64,000 nt of DNA, from NCBI GenBank assembly GCA_964019165.1, contig OZ025287.1:8215930-8279929 (forward strand), read 5' to 3'. The notes below the pieces were generated by a model. It was not told the DNA's origin and made no database searches. It saw only the letters and a program-made list of their open reading frames with translations. Shown piece after piece: positions 24,816 through 56,448 of this stretch. The position numbers and the translations under genes were made by a program. The DNA is from Mastigias papua (taxonomy: Eukaryota > Cnidaria > Scyphozoa > Rhizostomeae > Mastigiidae). Within the stretch, counting starts at the first letter, position 1; each line of letters begins with the position of its first letter.

Positions 24816-27800
24816 GATGTTTGCCTTCCAGAGAAAGGTAATTTTGTTTTCTTAGTAGATCTACACTAGCAACTTATACTATTGTTTTCGAGCTTAATAT
24901 TTCGGTTTATGCAGAGGAGCAAAATTGACTGCATATATGTATTGACACCTATAGAATATATATTACCCCAGATATATCCGTATGTAGCTGAATGTAACTG
25001 TATATTGTTGCTCATTGTTACTTATTGTACGAATAAGCCAACATCATTCTGTGGTATTTTTGTTAATTTCAGCAGCATGCAATATTTACGGATCGATAGA
25101 TACTTTCATAAAAAGAAATTGTGCATAAGGACCCTTTCTGTTTTTGGGAACCATGGGATAAAATGTGTCGAGAATCTTCGGAGAAAGTACCAAAAGTCTG
25201 AGAATTTTCCGCTCTGTCCTTGAGTGAACCGTTAATTTTCATTGTTTTGTGCGACAGTTTCACCATGATTAATGTAACTACTTGAAGCTTTCCAAATACG
25301 TAACTCTTCGTTATAATGCAAAGCATTTGTCTCTTTTATAAATATTTGTGTTTTGTCACTTTAGTCGCGTTAGTAGTTAAAAACGAATTTTGAGTCGAAA
25401 AGTATTGCCACTTATGGTTGCAACGTTATTCAAAATACTCTTGAGTTACACACCAGGCTTACAATATGGCTGTTTTTCTATGGGATGGATTTTGTATCTC
25501 CAAGGTGAAGAGGAAACATTTCTCTCTTTTTTCTCCAGCAAAGTGTGGTATAATCTACTGTATGAGAGCTTTGTTAAAAGTCTACCGACGTGATAAAAAT
25601 GTAGCCGCATACTATACATACATGGCATCCTTTTTGCAGTCTCGTAGTCATACCTGGCCTCACAATTATACTTGGATGACCTGCAGTGGTGACCAACCTG
25701 ATAATTTTGTTTCGTGTCGAATTGTCTGAGTATTTATCCCTCTGTTATCCCTGCTGTTGTTCGTGTTTGTCAGGATATCAGTCGCATGTTGTCATCTGTT
25801 TTACCCCATGGCTGTGTAAGATGTACGTAAATCTGACCCCGCCTTGCCATGTATATACATGGAGCCATATCAGTCAACGTATATTGAGCAAGTTTACTTA
25901 CCAATTCTGCTGACCTGTTTACAGCTGTATGACTGAGATGTTGGCATAGATCATCACTTCTGCGTGTGAAGTTCAGAAATCCCTATTGTGTTTTTTTGTT
26001 TTCGTGTTGTGTTCCCCTTTTTTGATGTTTTCGATAATTATTTTGGTGTTTTATTTTGGTTCCGTCACAGCGGCTTTTTGCTGACATAATGTTCAAATCG
26101 CAGTAGGAACCTGTTTTAGTTTATCTAAGGATATCGCCTTGATCTATAACATCGCTGTCTCGTTTTGTCTCAGTCAGTATCGTATGAGTACATATTTATG
26201 TGAAAGTACGAGAAAATAAATGACTCGAGTGGGATTCGAACTCATGACTCTCGACTTTGTATGTCGTTTAAATTTAATTTCTCGTAGATCCTTTTGTCTT
26301 TACATAATTATATATTACTGTTTAACTTTATTTAATAATTATTTACTTATTTATGCTTTAATTACTTACGGTTTGTAAATAGTACACTACAAAAAAATTG
26401 AACTTAAATCTTTAAGTAGGAAGTATGGAATAATTGTAGCTTTGTAATAAGTTTCTGTCATCGTTTGAATTATATTTAAATAACAGACACACTTGGGAAG
26501 TATTTCTTATTCAGCTGTGGGAGCTATTTGCTTTCAAAACTCTGAAGTAGCGACTCTTTTGTGCTTAATTATAGGATGGGTATATTTAATTTTTCAAGGT
26601 GAATTTCAGCATAAAAAACAAATATTTTATTTTCACCCCCCCCCCAATTTTACACTAAACTTTTGAGACTTTTCCTCAGGGTCATTTTTTGACCCAAAAA
26701 TACACACCCCCTGCTTATTCGATGCCCAGCCATTAAGCACAAACGAGTACTCTGAACTTGGATCTTAAGCAACCTTGTGGACATCTGTGTACTTTTTCCC
26801 ATGAATATAGTCATACTCTATAATTAATAACATTTGTATTTAAACCTACTGCTGTCGGTGACTTTTGGTGTGAGATCGTGTCTGTCCACCTGGCTACTCT
26901 CAAAGGGCCAATAAATCCATGATCCTTGACCTGAAAAAGTCCTTTAATACGGCAGGACAGAAATGCTGCTTGAGCAACTTTCTAGGTTTAGTGTGCTGGA
27001 TAAATTAGTCAGCTTCTTTTAATTCTACGTCGATGAGCAAGAGTACTTTCGGAAAATCAATAGGGCATTTTCTATTTCTGGCCAACTTTTTGGCGTTCAT
27101 CAGGACTACTACCTGGGTCCCTTTATATTCAGTAATGGCTTTCAGGAGAGCTGATAGTTTTCTATGGTATGTACGCATGCTGTTGCTCACGAAAGAGTGC
27201 TACTGCAGATACCAGCAAATCATGCAAGTGATGAAGGAAGAGAGGAAGGCCATCTATTAGTGGCTGAGACTTAAAGTAGACTAAAACTACAGCCTAAAAG
27301 GACTGAATTTATGCATATCGACCAGTCCATGTAGAACTAACAGCATTGACACTGTTACCAAGTTGTGTGGCAGAAATTGAAACGTGTGAATCATCAGTTG
27401 GAATTATCACTTGAAATCATTCAAAAAGCTCAGCAGATTTCAATATTCAAAATTTCAGGCTGGAATATACAAAATGAGTTTTCTATTTTTCTGTGCTTGG
27501 AATGAAAATATCTTTGAAAAAGGAAATTGCCGTCACATTTTACGAGGAAATTGAAAACCATCTAAAGAGCTGATTACACTCCATCCATAACACAGCTCTT
27601 AGGAAGATGACACTACAGCATGGATTTAAGTGTGAAAGCAAACGCATTCTGTCTACATAACCGCAGTGTTCTAGCTTCACGCAAACTCGTTTAAAGACAG
27701 ATAGATGATTGAGAGATGACCCGCCCTCGACAATTAATCGAAGCATTTAGTCAAGAATGGAACCAACAATGGTGGGCATGTTTACCCTACTCTTTTCAAA

Positions 27801-28569
27801 ACTTAATTTTTTCAATTCATCTGAAATCAAGAAGAATGATATGGCGAGATATGTTAGTACTAGTTAGTAATATAAGGTATTCTGCTTAGGGTTGGATAGA
27901 AACTCGCATTTTTGTGCCTATAGTATTGTAGGGAAAAATGCACGCAAAGTTGAGAGCTGAAGATTTATACAATTTAAGCAGTGATGGCACTACGAGGGGG
28001 GACTGGGTTTGTTTTTCTTTACGCGTATATAATTTACAAAGAACACAAAACTTACTGGACTACACAGGCAGCATGGAAATACATAGCAACCAGGCCCTGT
28101 GGTGGCGAATACAAATAACATATGACCAAGACTACAAACACACAAGTAAGCCTATCTGCATAGTATGGCTTGGTGAAAGAAATCGAACTTTAAGGTGGCA
28201 CTGCATACAGATATACCAAATGAAGTCGATAGATCTTCTTTTGACTGGGGGTTTGAGAAGGTGGGGAGTATTTCTAGCAATGTATAGTCCCTTTTCATAT
28301 CATATCATTGCTGTTTGTCACCTTCTTACCACGTATTCTATTGTACACTGTACTATAGGGCGCGGTTCTAAAAGGCCGTGGTCTGCAGAGAGTCCAGAAT
28401 CTGTGGTTGCTGGTATTACTCATGAAATTTAGGTAAGTTTGATTGAAATTCTGAAAGACAATGTTAAATGACAACTACAAGAACATGATTATATGAGCAT
28501 ATGGTAGGCTTTGATAACACGTAGCTTATCTAATAATATAGTCCACTTTTAGTCTTGCTTTCTACTGCG
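24816..28569. other. Intergenic region between the membrane-protein gene and LDLR-like gene A (convergent 3' ends)
   Basis: 3.75 kb. It includes the 3' UTRs of two convergent genes. Near 26220-26265 a minus-strand GAGTTCGAATCCC B box suggests a decayed tRNA-like SINE. From about 26963 onward the sequence is paralogous to 49323 onward (segmental duplication). A 164-codon plus-strand frame at 27938-28432 is broken in the paralogous copy and is not called a gene. Confidence 0.55.
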
Positions 28570-46671
<18,102 letters not shown>

Positions 46672-47084
46672 TTCCAAATCCTCCAAGCTCGAGCGATCTG
46701 TACAATTGGCTTCGACAACCAAACTACGTCAATGTTAAGCTGTTATTATATGTAAGGGCAACCAATGAGGTCAAAGGCGGTTGTTACTGTTTATACCATA
46801 ACATTTTAAACTGCATGGCAAGTGTCTTGCAGCTCAAAGCTGCGTACTTTCATTGGAAAAGACGGGGGACACAGCATCATCAGGGTGATTTCATTGGGTG
46901 AGTTCTACTTCTAGAAGTCAACATGAGGGGTGACATCGTTTTACAAATAGGCTTTTTTTCAAACTGGATGTCAGGTATCGAGGTCTTGGGACTTCGTTTA
47001 CGTTCTTGCAACACGTCCATGCTTTATACCAATCATGATTCATATACAGACTATTCCTAAGCCGCATCCACAACGTATATAAAT

Positions 47085-47430
<346 letters not shown>

Positions 47431-47457
47431 AAAAGTTGGAATTTTTCTGGAGGGTCT

Positions 47458-47560
<103 letters not shown>

Positions 47561-49368
47561 GAGTGCTACAATAATAAGACGAACACTAGAAAAGCACTGT
47601 AATTCTGAATTTTGCCATTAATTCTGGCTAGAACTCGAGCACAAAAACAGCTGGAAATAAGTTCTATGTATGAAAAAGCATACTTTCAGTCAAGAAGTAT
47701 CATGCCTATTCCATAATCATTCAAGCTATTACTGTTGATTAAGCTACTAAAATTATTGATCCCCTTTTCATTGTCTTAGTCTACTCTTTTCACGTTTGCT
47801 TCTTTGCTAGCTGCACTAAAAATCTGGCCAAATTATTGGTAGGGCTATAGGCCAGGCAGTACAAACTCTTCGCCGTCCATACCCCACTTTCGAGTTTACA
47901 CTACAACTTCGAACTTCTTAGTGTACATGCAACTGGGGTTACCCCGGGGTTTGTTGGACCTGGGTTGAACGCAGATAGAGTTTTTGTAGTGTAAAACAGG
48001 GACGCCGAAGTATTTTGCTATCCACGCCCTATAATTCAGTGTGAAACGCCCTGTTTGAATATAGATATGCATGCTGTCTTGGTAGAAAACGGCAGATAAA
48101 ATCATTGAAGTGTTGGTGAGAAAATTGAATAGACCTTATTGCTACTCTATAAAGATTGTGGCAAGATCAGGTAAAATGATAGAGACACGCGTTTTCAGAG
48201 CAACGAGGTCTTGTTCAGCGGTAGGTGACCAAGAACACAGAGCCCTTCCTTGACTTAGATGTTTTTGAGATTTTTGGACCAGTCTTAAGCACCACAAAAA
48301 TTGGGTTATTTACCTCCAATAGGTCCTGATGACTCCTGCATTTGCACTTTTTAAAGGTGAGTGAACTTTAACACGGAAAAGGGGGATCTACTTTATATTT
48401 GGATCGCATGCCTCAATCTTGACATCATACATGAGCAGAAAAGAGGGTGGCTACAGCCCCCCCCCGCCGTGCCTGTAAAAAGGGCTTTTGATTTTACATT
48501 GTAGATGTAACAGCTGTCACAGTACAGTGGTTGCCGGGGTGCGGCTCATACCAACACAAAGAGCTTGACAAGTGACATTGGCGGATTTGGGTTTGTCAAG
48601 GGCTCAGAAATGTAGAATATAATCTTTACGGTTGTTTGATCTTGTTCCTGCTTTCAGGTCTAACAGGTATGTAATTTTCATGTTTGTTTTTTGTATCATA
48701 GGTTTGGGCCACAAAGGAGATTGTCCCGCCTCTATACTGTACTAAGCTTCAACCATATTGACCCATGGAGCGGATTTTAGCTGTCCAGTGGGCTTAGTTT
48801 CCCCCATAGACTCCATTTACACGATATCGGATTCATTTAAATCCGATATATCTTCACACCGTATTGCCCTTCCGTTTATACGAAGACGATGATGAATACG
48901 GTATGATTTCAATACGCTTATGAGTACGGCAGTGGCGTAAAACCCGGGTATTCAAGGTATTCAGCAAATACCCTACAATTTCCAGAAAAAAACAATAATC
49001 TGCAGTGTGTTGCGATAACGCTACTACTTCTCAACTGCTCATTCAAATGGCAAATTTAACTCATTTTATTGTGTTTACCTGCCTTAATACTCAAACTGTA
49101 TGAGTGTGCAGACGTGAATCGGTTGGAAGCAAGCAGATTTGTGAAGATATTGCAGAACACCGAACAACAACTTCATGCTAAACTGAAGTTCGTCACGAAT
49201 ACGCAGTGAATACCCGGAAGGGTTTTTCCACCAATCAAAATGCTGCATTTCATGAATAGCTTTATCCGTAATGAGCGAAAACAATGACAAAATACGCTGA
49301 GACATGGCCAGCGTCCAGCCGCTGCTTGAGAAACCTTCTGGGTTTTGTGTAATGGATAAATTAGTCAG

Positions 49369-49655
49369 GGTCCAGAAAAATGCCCAACCTTCCTCCGGCT
49401 GTCAAACCTTCATCATAAACCTTCCTCTTTTAAGACTATCAAAACTAGTCAAAGTGTCTGAACTCTACATTGGGTATGTCTCGGAAGCTTTAACTGTAAA
49501 TGGGCTATACCTTTCACAGTCGATTTGGCATAATATGAAAACTTTGCTGAAACTGGATTGTCGATACAGATTTCAAAACCTTCCTCAAATACGACATAAA
49601 GAGTAAAATTTCCTCCGGCTCAGAGCCGTGGCGCCGTGACTTTTTCTAGACTCTG
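49369..49655 (+). mobile_element. Short MITE-like insertion in the gene B flank
   Basis: Ends GTCCAGAAAAA and, inverted, GTCTAGAAAAA. Flanked by AAATTAGTCAG (49358-49368) and AAATTAGTAAG (49656-49666). The paralogous site in the gene A flank (27002-27012) has a single AAATTAGTCAG. Related to 8464-8743 inside the foldback element. A 100-codon frame over it is spurious. Confidence 0.78.
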
Positions 49656-51472
49656 AAATTAGTAAGCGTCTTTTAATTCTACCTCGATGAGCAAGAATAC
49701 TTTCGGAAAATCATTAGGGAATCTTCTATTTTTGGAGCAACTTTTTAGCGTTCAACAAGACTCCTGTCTGGGTCCCTTCATATTCCTTAACGGCTTTCAG
49801 GAGAGCTGATAGTTATCTATGGTGAGTATGTATGATGTTGGTCACGAACGAGTGCTACTGCAGATACCAGCAAATCATGCAAGTGATGAAGAAAGAGAGG
49901 GAGGTCATCTATTAGTGGCTGAGACTTAGACTAAATCTACATGCTAAAAGGACTGAGTTTATGCATATCGACCAATCCAGATCGAACTAGAAGTATTGAC
50001 ACTGTTACCGAACTCAAGTTGTATGGCAAAAATTGAAATGTGTGGACCGTTAGTGGTATCGTCAATGAGAACATCAGTTGGAATTATCACTTCAAATCAT
50101 TCAACAGTAAAATAGTACATGGTTTGTCTACTTTTTAAAGCTTTACGATATTCACCCACATTCTAAGTCATATTACATTAATCGTGCGCATGTTTAGAGT
50201 AGCGTCAAAAACAGTAATGTTGTCCAGGGTAGTATGCCTTATGCGAAACTGGATACACCCAAGTATCCACAAGAAATGTCCTTTTCAATTTTTGAAAGAC
50301 AATCACTACACGGAAGGAACTCAGCAGTCTCTGAGTCAAATATTTAAAGAGAAATTTCCTCCCAAAACACAAACGAATGCAAATTTCGATATTCACAGCT
50401 TCAGGCTAGGATATACAAAATGAGTTTTCTATTTATGTGCTTGGAATAGAATACCTCTGCATACAGAAATTTCTGTCATATTTAAGGAGGAAATTTACAA
50501 CCATATAAAGAGCAGATTACACTCCATCCAAAACACAGGTCCTAAGCAGATGCCACTTCAACTTGGATCTAAGTGTGAAAGCAAACTCACTCTGTCTACA
50601 TAGCCACAGTGTTCTAGCTTCATGCAAACTCGTTCAAAGACAGATAGATGATTGAGAGATGACTCGCCCTCGACAATCGCTCGAGGCATTTATTCAAGAA
50701 TGGAGCCAACAATGGTGGGCATGTTTACCCTACTCTTTTCAAAACTTAATTTTTTTAATTTATCCAATTCATCTGAAATCAACAAGAATGATATGGCGAG
50801 ATATGTTAGTACCAGTTAGTAATATAAGGTATTCTGCTTAGGGTTGGATAGAAACTCGCATTTTTGTGACAATCGTATTGTAGGTAAAAATGCACGCAAA
50901 GGTGAGAGCTGAAGATTTATATACTTTAACCAGTGGTGACACTACGAGGAGGGGGCTGGGTAGTTTTTCTTTATTCCCATGTAATTTACAAAGAACATAA
51001 AACTTACTGGACTACGCTACAGGCAGCATGGAAATTCATAGCATACTATGGCAGCTGAATGTAGTAGGTAATAGTTGGTGAAAGAAATCGAACGCAAAGG
51101 TGGCGCTGGTTACAGACATGCCAAATGAAGTCGATATATCGTCATTTGACTGGGGCTTTGAGAAGGTGCGGAGTATTTTTAGCAAGTGCATAGTTCCTTT
51201 TCATATCATATCATTGCTGTTTGTCACCTTACCACGTATTCTATTGTACACTGTACTACAGGGCGTAGTTCTAAAAGAGCGTGATCCTCTGAGAGTCCAG
51301 AATCTGTGGTTGCTCGTATTACTCGTGAAATTTAGGTAAGTTTGATTGAAATTTTGAAAAAAATGTTAAATAGCAATTACAAGAACATGATTATATGAGA
51401 ATATGGTAGGCTTTGATTAACAATTAGCGTATCTAATAGTATAAACCAATTTTACTCTTCCTTTTTACTGGC

Positions 51473-54400
51473 CTATGATTCTTCTGCTCTGCATGTCTTC
51501 CCATCACTGTCTAAAAACATGCTGCGTGGGCATCTGCACGAGAAGCGTTTGCCAGTTCTGATCGCTGCAATCAGGCAAAGGTGGCTGCAATCACCGTTGT
51601 TTGTCCCACACGGGCCGACACCTACGAAGAATAGTCACAGAGATTTACATCTCAGGTTATAATTGGTTCGACAACATAACAGGTGGGCATCAGGGTGTGT
51701 CATGCTGGCAATGATCAAGACTAGTTTCAATGAGTTAGGAAAAATTAATGGCACACCACTGGAAGTCAAGATACGTGAAAAGTCTGTTGGTACTACAGAA
51801 CTTCACTATAGCACGAAAAAGCGGAAACATTCTTTTAGCATACTGAAAGCTTTTTTCGTCCGACACTCGTCATCCGACGTTTCATACACTGACGAGTGTC
51901 GGACGAAAAAAGCTTTCAGTATGCTAAAAGAATGTTTCCGCTTTTTCGTGCTATAGTGAAGTCAAGATAGCAAACACTTGGCAAAAATTCTAATGCTTTC
52001 TTTCCAAAACAACGCCCGAGTTTCTGAATTCCTGGGTGACAGGTGTGCGAGATCCCTGCAGGTGCGTCCTTATGTGTTTGGCCTATGACCTTCGTCTTTT
52101 GACTTTCCTCACTTTGACTTTTGAGTTCGTGTCAACAAAATCAAGAACAAAACGTTACAATTGCCGTGAACAAGTCGAGTCTCTCTCTCTTGAAGTGTAA
52201 CTGAATCTTTAGGAATGACAATTGTGAAAAACTGGCAAGCAATATCATTTCAACCTAATAACTGTAGGTCTTGCTGATCTTACTGTTAAGTGAAATAATT
52301 TTGATTTTAGTTGGTATTTGCAAAATAGATGAGCCGTTATAATTGACAAAGGCGAAAGAGTAAAGCAATGGAAAGCCCAAGGTGAGTTGAAACAACATAT
52401 CTTAGACAAATGCAATCATTGAAACTGTAAGTTTAAATATGAAGGTATCTCGCAACCAAAATACACAGATATAAAGACAGAGACACAATGTTAGGATAAA
52501 CATATATATTCATATGTGTAGTTACACAGATATTATCACTGGACAGACCATCCTAAGGCCTCTCTATTCTTTGCACATTGACTATCAACCGAAGTTAAAT
52601 AACCACTAGAGGTGCCCATAGCATTGCTCTAACTTACCTGTCTGGCAATCAGACCATTATGCAGTTAGCCCAAAGACTCGACAGAGCTAATACGCTGCCT
52701 TGAAAGCGTATCAAAGCGGGATTCGAACTATGCACACTTTGGTTTAAAGCATTTGCAAGCACCACTATGCTATCGCTGCACTAGTCAGGTATCAGTAATA
52801 CCAGTAAATAACGAGACATTACTATCCATGAAGGAGCCCTCGGAATTGTCTATAAAGATACCCATGCTGACTATGAAGCTTTATTGAAACTAGATAATGC
52901 AGTGTCTGTTCACCAGCACAGCCTACAATATATGATGACTGAAATTTACAAAACCAAAAACAGCCTAATTCCCAGTTTCATGCTTTTTAAGTCAAGAGAT
53001 TTACAATTATTCTTGATATACCAAAAGCCAGGACAACGACATATGGCATAGAAACAGTGCAATATGATATATAATATATATAATATAATGAAAAGTTATA
53101 ATGCTGAATCTGCTTATTTAAATCAGGTCTTTCCCATTGGATATGTAAAGCTTCTTTACTTGTAAGTTTAAAAGAAGTGTTTGCAGAATCAAACACTTTA
53201 AAACAACTATCGTTACATGCCTCTTTACAAACAACTGAACCGTTAAGATGTTAATATAATATAATATAATATAATATAATATAATATAATATAATATAAT
53301 ATAATATAATATAATATAATATAATATAATATAATATAATATATAGTCAAAAACTGTGGCAATTGCTACCTCCCAATGCTAGAAGAATTGAGATGATCCT
53401 GCAGAACCAAGTGTGATTGTAAATTGTGCAAAACGTTTATATCTAGGGTTGGTTTTATTTAACTTTATACCATTGAATTTTATCTACTTTATCTATTTAT
53501 CTATTTACCTTGTCTTCATACTGATAATTGGCCTTAATTAGCTTTATATAGCTATATACACTATCTCTGTAAGCCAACTTAAAAAATAAATTATTTATTA
53601 TAATAATGATAATTATTATTATCTTGCCTGCAGCATAGACGTCAACTGTTTGACTCGTTGAGAGCACCAATCATCATGTAGGATTCTGACCATAAATATG
53701 TTCCACAGTAAAATTTAGGCTCATTTTGCATGATGATCGGTCGATTAGGTTGGGAGAAAGTAGACCTGATTAGAGCGCTCAACCAATCAAACAGTTCGTG
53801 GCTATTCTATTACCTGTTCGCTGTTTCGATCCATCGTAGGCCTTCACTCCCATTGGATTTGTCAATCCTGCCCTGATTACTTTCACATTTCCAGCTGCAT
53901 CAGATTTTTTCGTCCCTAGGATCCGGTCATCTTTCCAATCCGACCAGTACAGCCATCCTCCAATATTTGTCAAAGCAAACGGGAAACCAATATTGCCCCT
54001 TGTCAATATGCGTCTCCCTGTCCCGTCCAAGTTAGCAACCTCTAATTTGTTGAGCTCTGCGTCCACCCAGAAGAGTTTGCCTCGTTCGAGATCAAGAGAC
54101 AACCCATTAGGCCATATGATTGCTCGCGATATTAACTTTTCTCTGGTTGTTTCATTGCCGTCCATCGATATCCTCTCGATTGCAGGATTCTTTCCCCAAT
54201 CAGACCAATATAAGTACCTAAAATTGAAAATGAAGATAAACGTCACTTTTTAGGCCTAGCTGCATCCTCTATCCTCTCTTTCCCTTTAACTTTTAATATT
54301 CAGGGAAGCTGATGTAACCTACAGCAAAGAACTACACAGTCTATTGCAACTGTCATCAACCTACTGACTGTATTCATATCTCAGATTCGTCCTTCTCTGG

Positions 54401-56057
54401 GGTACTGCTCCCATGTTTTGGTTGGTGCTCCCAGATCTTCTCTACATCTTCTTTACAAAGTCCAATCCGAAGCCATCCGTCTCATAGATAATCCAAGCCT
54501 CACCAAACCTCTCCAATCTATCTCTCATCGTCGTCTGGTTGCAGATCTGTCCATGTTCTATCGAGTTTTTCATGGACATTGCTCATTTGAAATCAAGAAT
54601 ATTCCTGATCCCCTGAGGCATGTTTGACCCACCAGAAGCTCTACTCATTCACACCCTTTCCAAGTCATACTATCTAATCCACGAACTTTTTCCAACAAAT
54701 CTTCTTTCATTCCAAGAACCTGTCAACTTTGGAACACCTTACCTTCCACTTCCTTTCCTCAATCCTACAACTTATCTTCATTCAAATCTAACATCAACAA
54801 ACTGAATCTCAGCTCCCTATCTACTTAACTTTCCTTTCTCATTCTTCCTTTGTCAGGGCTTTGTTATAGGATCTATGGCCTTGCCCTGACATTACTTACT
54901 AAAAAAACAAACTCTACTAGAATGTTCAATTTCTGTAGTAAACAGAATTAGTATGCATTATTGTGTGATAGTGGCGGAGGAGCATTGTCCATTAGCATTG
55001 TAGTAATAACCCGTACATAGCAAACTTTCTTTAAAAAGAACCTACCTTGTATATTTTTATACCAGCTACTTAAAACCTTTTCAGTCTAATATTCTAACTA
55101 GGTCCGTATAAATGGTTTCATTCTTTATCCACTGAGAAATTGATGCAGCATGTTTGCCAATCAACCCCTTTCATGGATAATCCTTAAATTTATATTAAAG
55201 CTGCGGTTTCAAACGGATGTCTTAATATGTCAGTCCTTAGACAGAGGAAAAAAGCTTTCTGGACAAATGCTTTCAATAACATAATATATCAATAATTTCT
55301 TATAGGAACAGAGCAGATAGAACCATAGTATATAGATAGTGACTGTTTAGGATACCTATTGTCTTCAACAACAATAGAAACAAAATACATCACTGCGATA
55401 GGCAGAGTCTGCACAAGGATAAGACTAGCGGTAAGAACCTTCACCCCGATTAATTAGAGCATATATGCAATGCCAAATCATAAAATGCTATTTCATAAAA
55501 AAATGGACACTGTATACCCAAAGCAATATTCAACGAGCTCTCCTCTACAGCTGGAACTTACCCTTCGTTAGGATCACAGTCAATAGCCCTTGGCCTGCTG
55601 TCCGAAGCAAGATGAGTCACATTTGCGCTGTAAATGCCATCAAGTTCAATAACATCGAGGCATTTCCGTTGTGCATCTGCCCAATAAAGCTTTCGCCCAA
55701 TCCAATCAACAGTTATACTTTCCACCAGACCCAAACCATCAATAACTATCTCTGCATCATCCTCATCTCCATGAATAGGAGTCCGGTAAATGCTGGCTTC
55801 TATGTGGTCGGTCCAATAGATCTGATTATGCATGTGGTCAACTGCAATGCCTAGGATGGACGTCATGGGAGGGGTCTCTATCAGATATAGAGATCCATTT
55901 GTACTAATCATAGGAATGTCATTTCTTGTGGCACAGACTATGGCATGGTTCCCATCTGTAACAAGATATCAATCACGCAGTCAATCAATCGATCTATTTA
56001 CGAGTCTATTAGTTTATCGATATACAAATCAAGAGACCAATATATACTACATCTACT

Positions 56058-56093
<36 letters not shown>

Positions 56094-56388
56094 GTCGTCG
56101 TCGTCGTCGTCGTCATCATCACCGTCGTCATCATCATCATCGTCGTCATCATCATCATCATCATCATCATCATCGTCGTCATCATCGTCGTCGTCATCAT
56201 CATCATCGTCATCATCATCATCATCATCGTCATCATCATCATCATCATCATCGTCGTCATCATCATCATCGTCGTCATCATCATCATCAACAGCAGCTCA
56301 GCATCATCATGATCATTATCATGATCATTATCATCATCATCATGATCATTATCATCATCGCCATTATAATCATAATCATCATCATTAT

Positions 56389-56448
<60 letters not shown>

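Noticed and set aside
27938..28432. 164-codon plus-strand frame
   Set aside because: The paralogous sequence near 50890-51340 is interrupted and shows no codon-level constraint.
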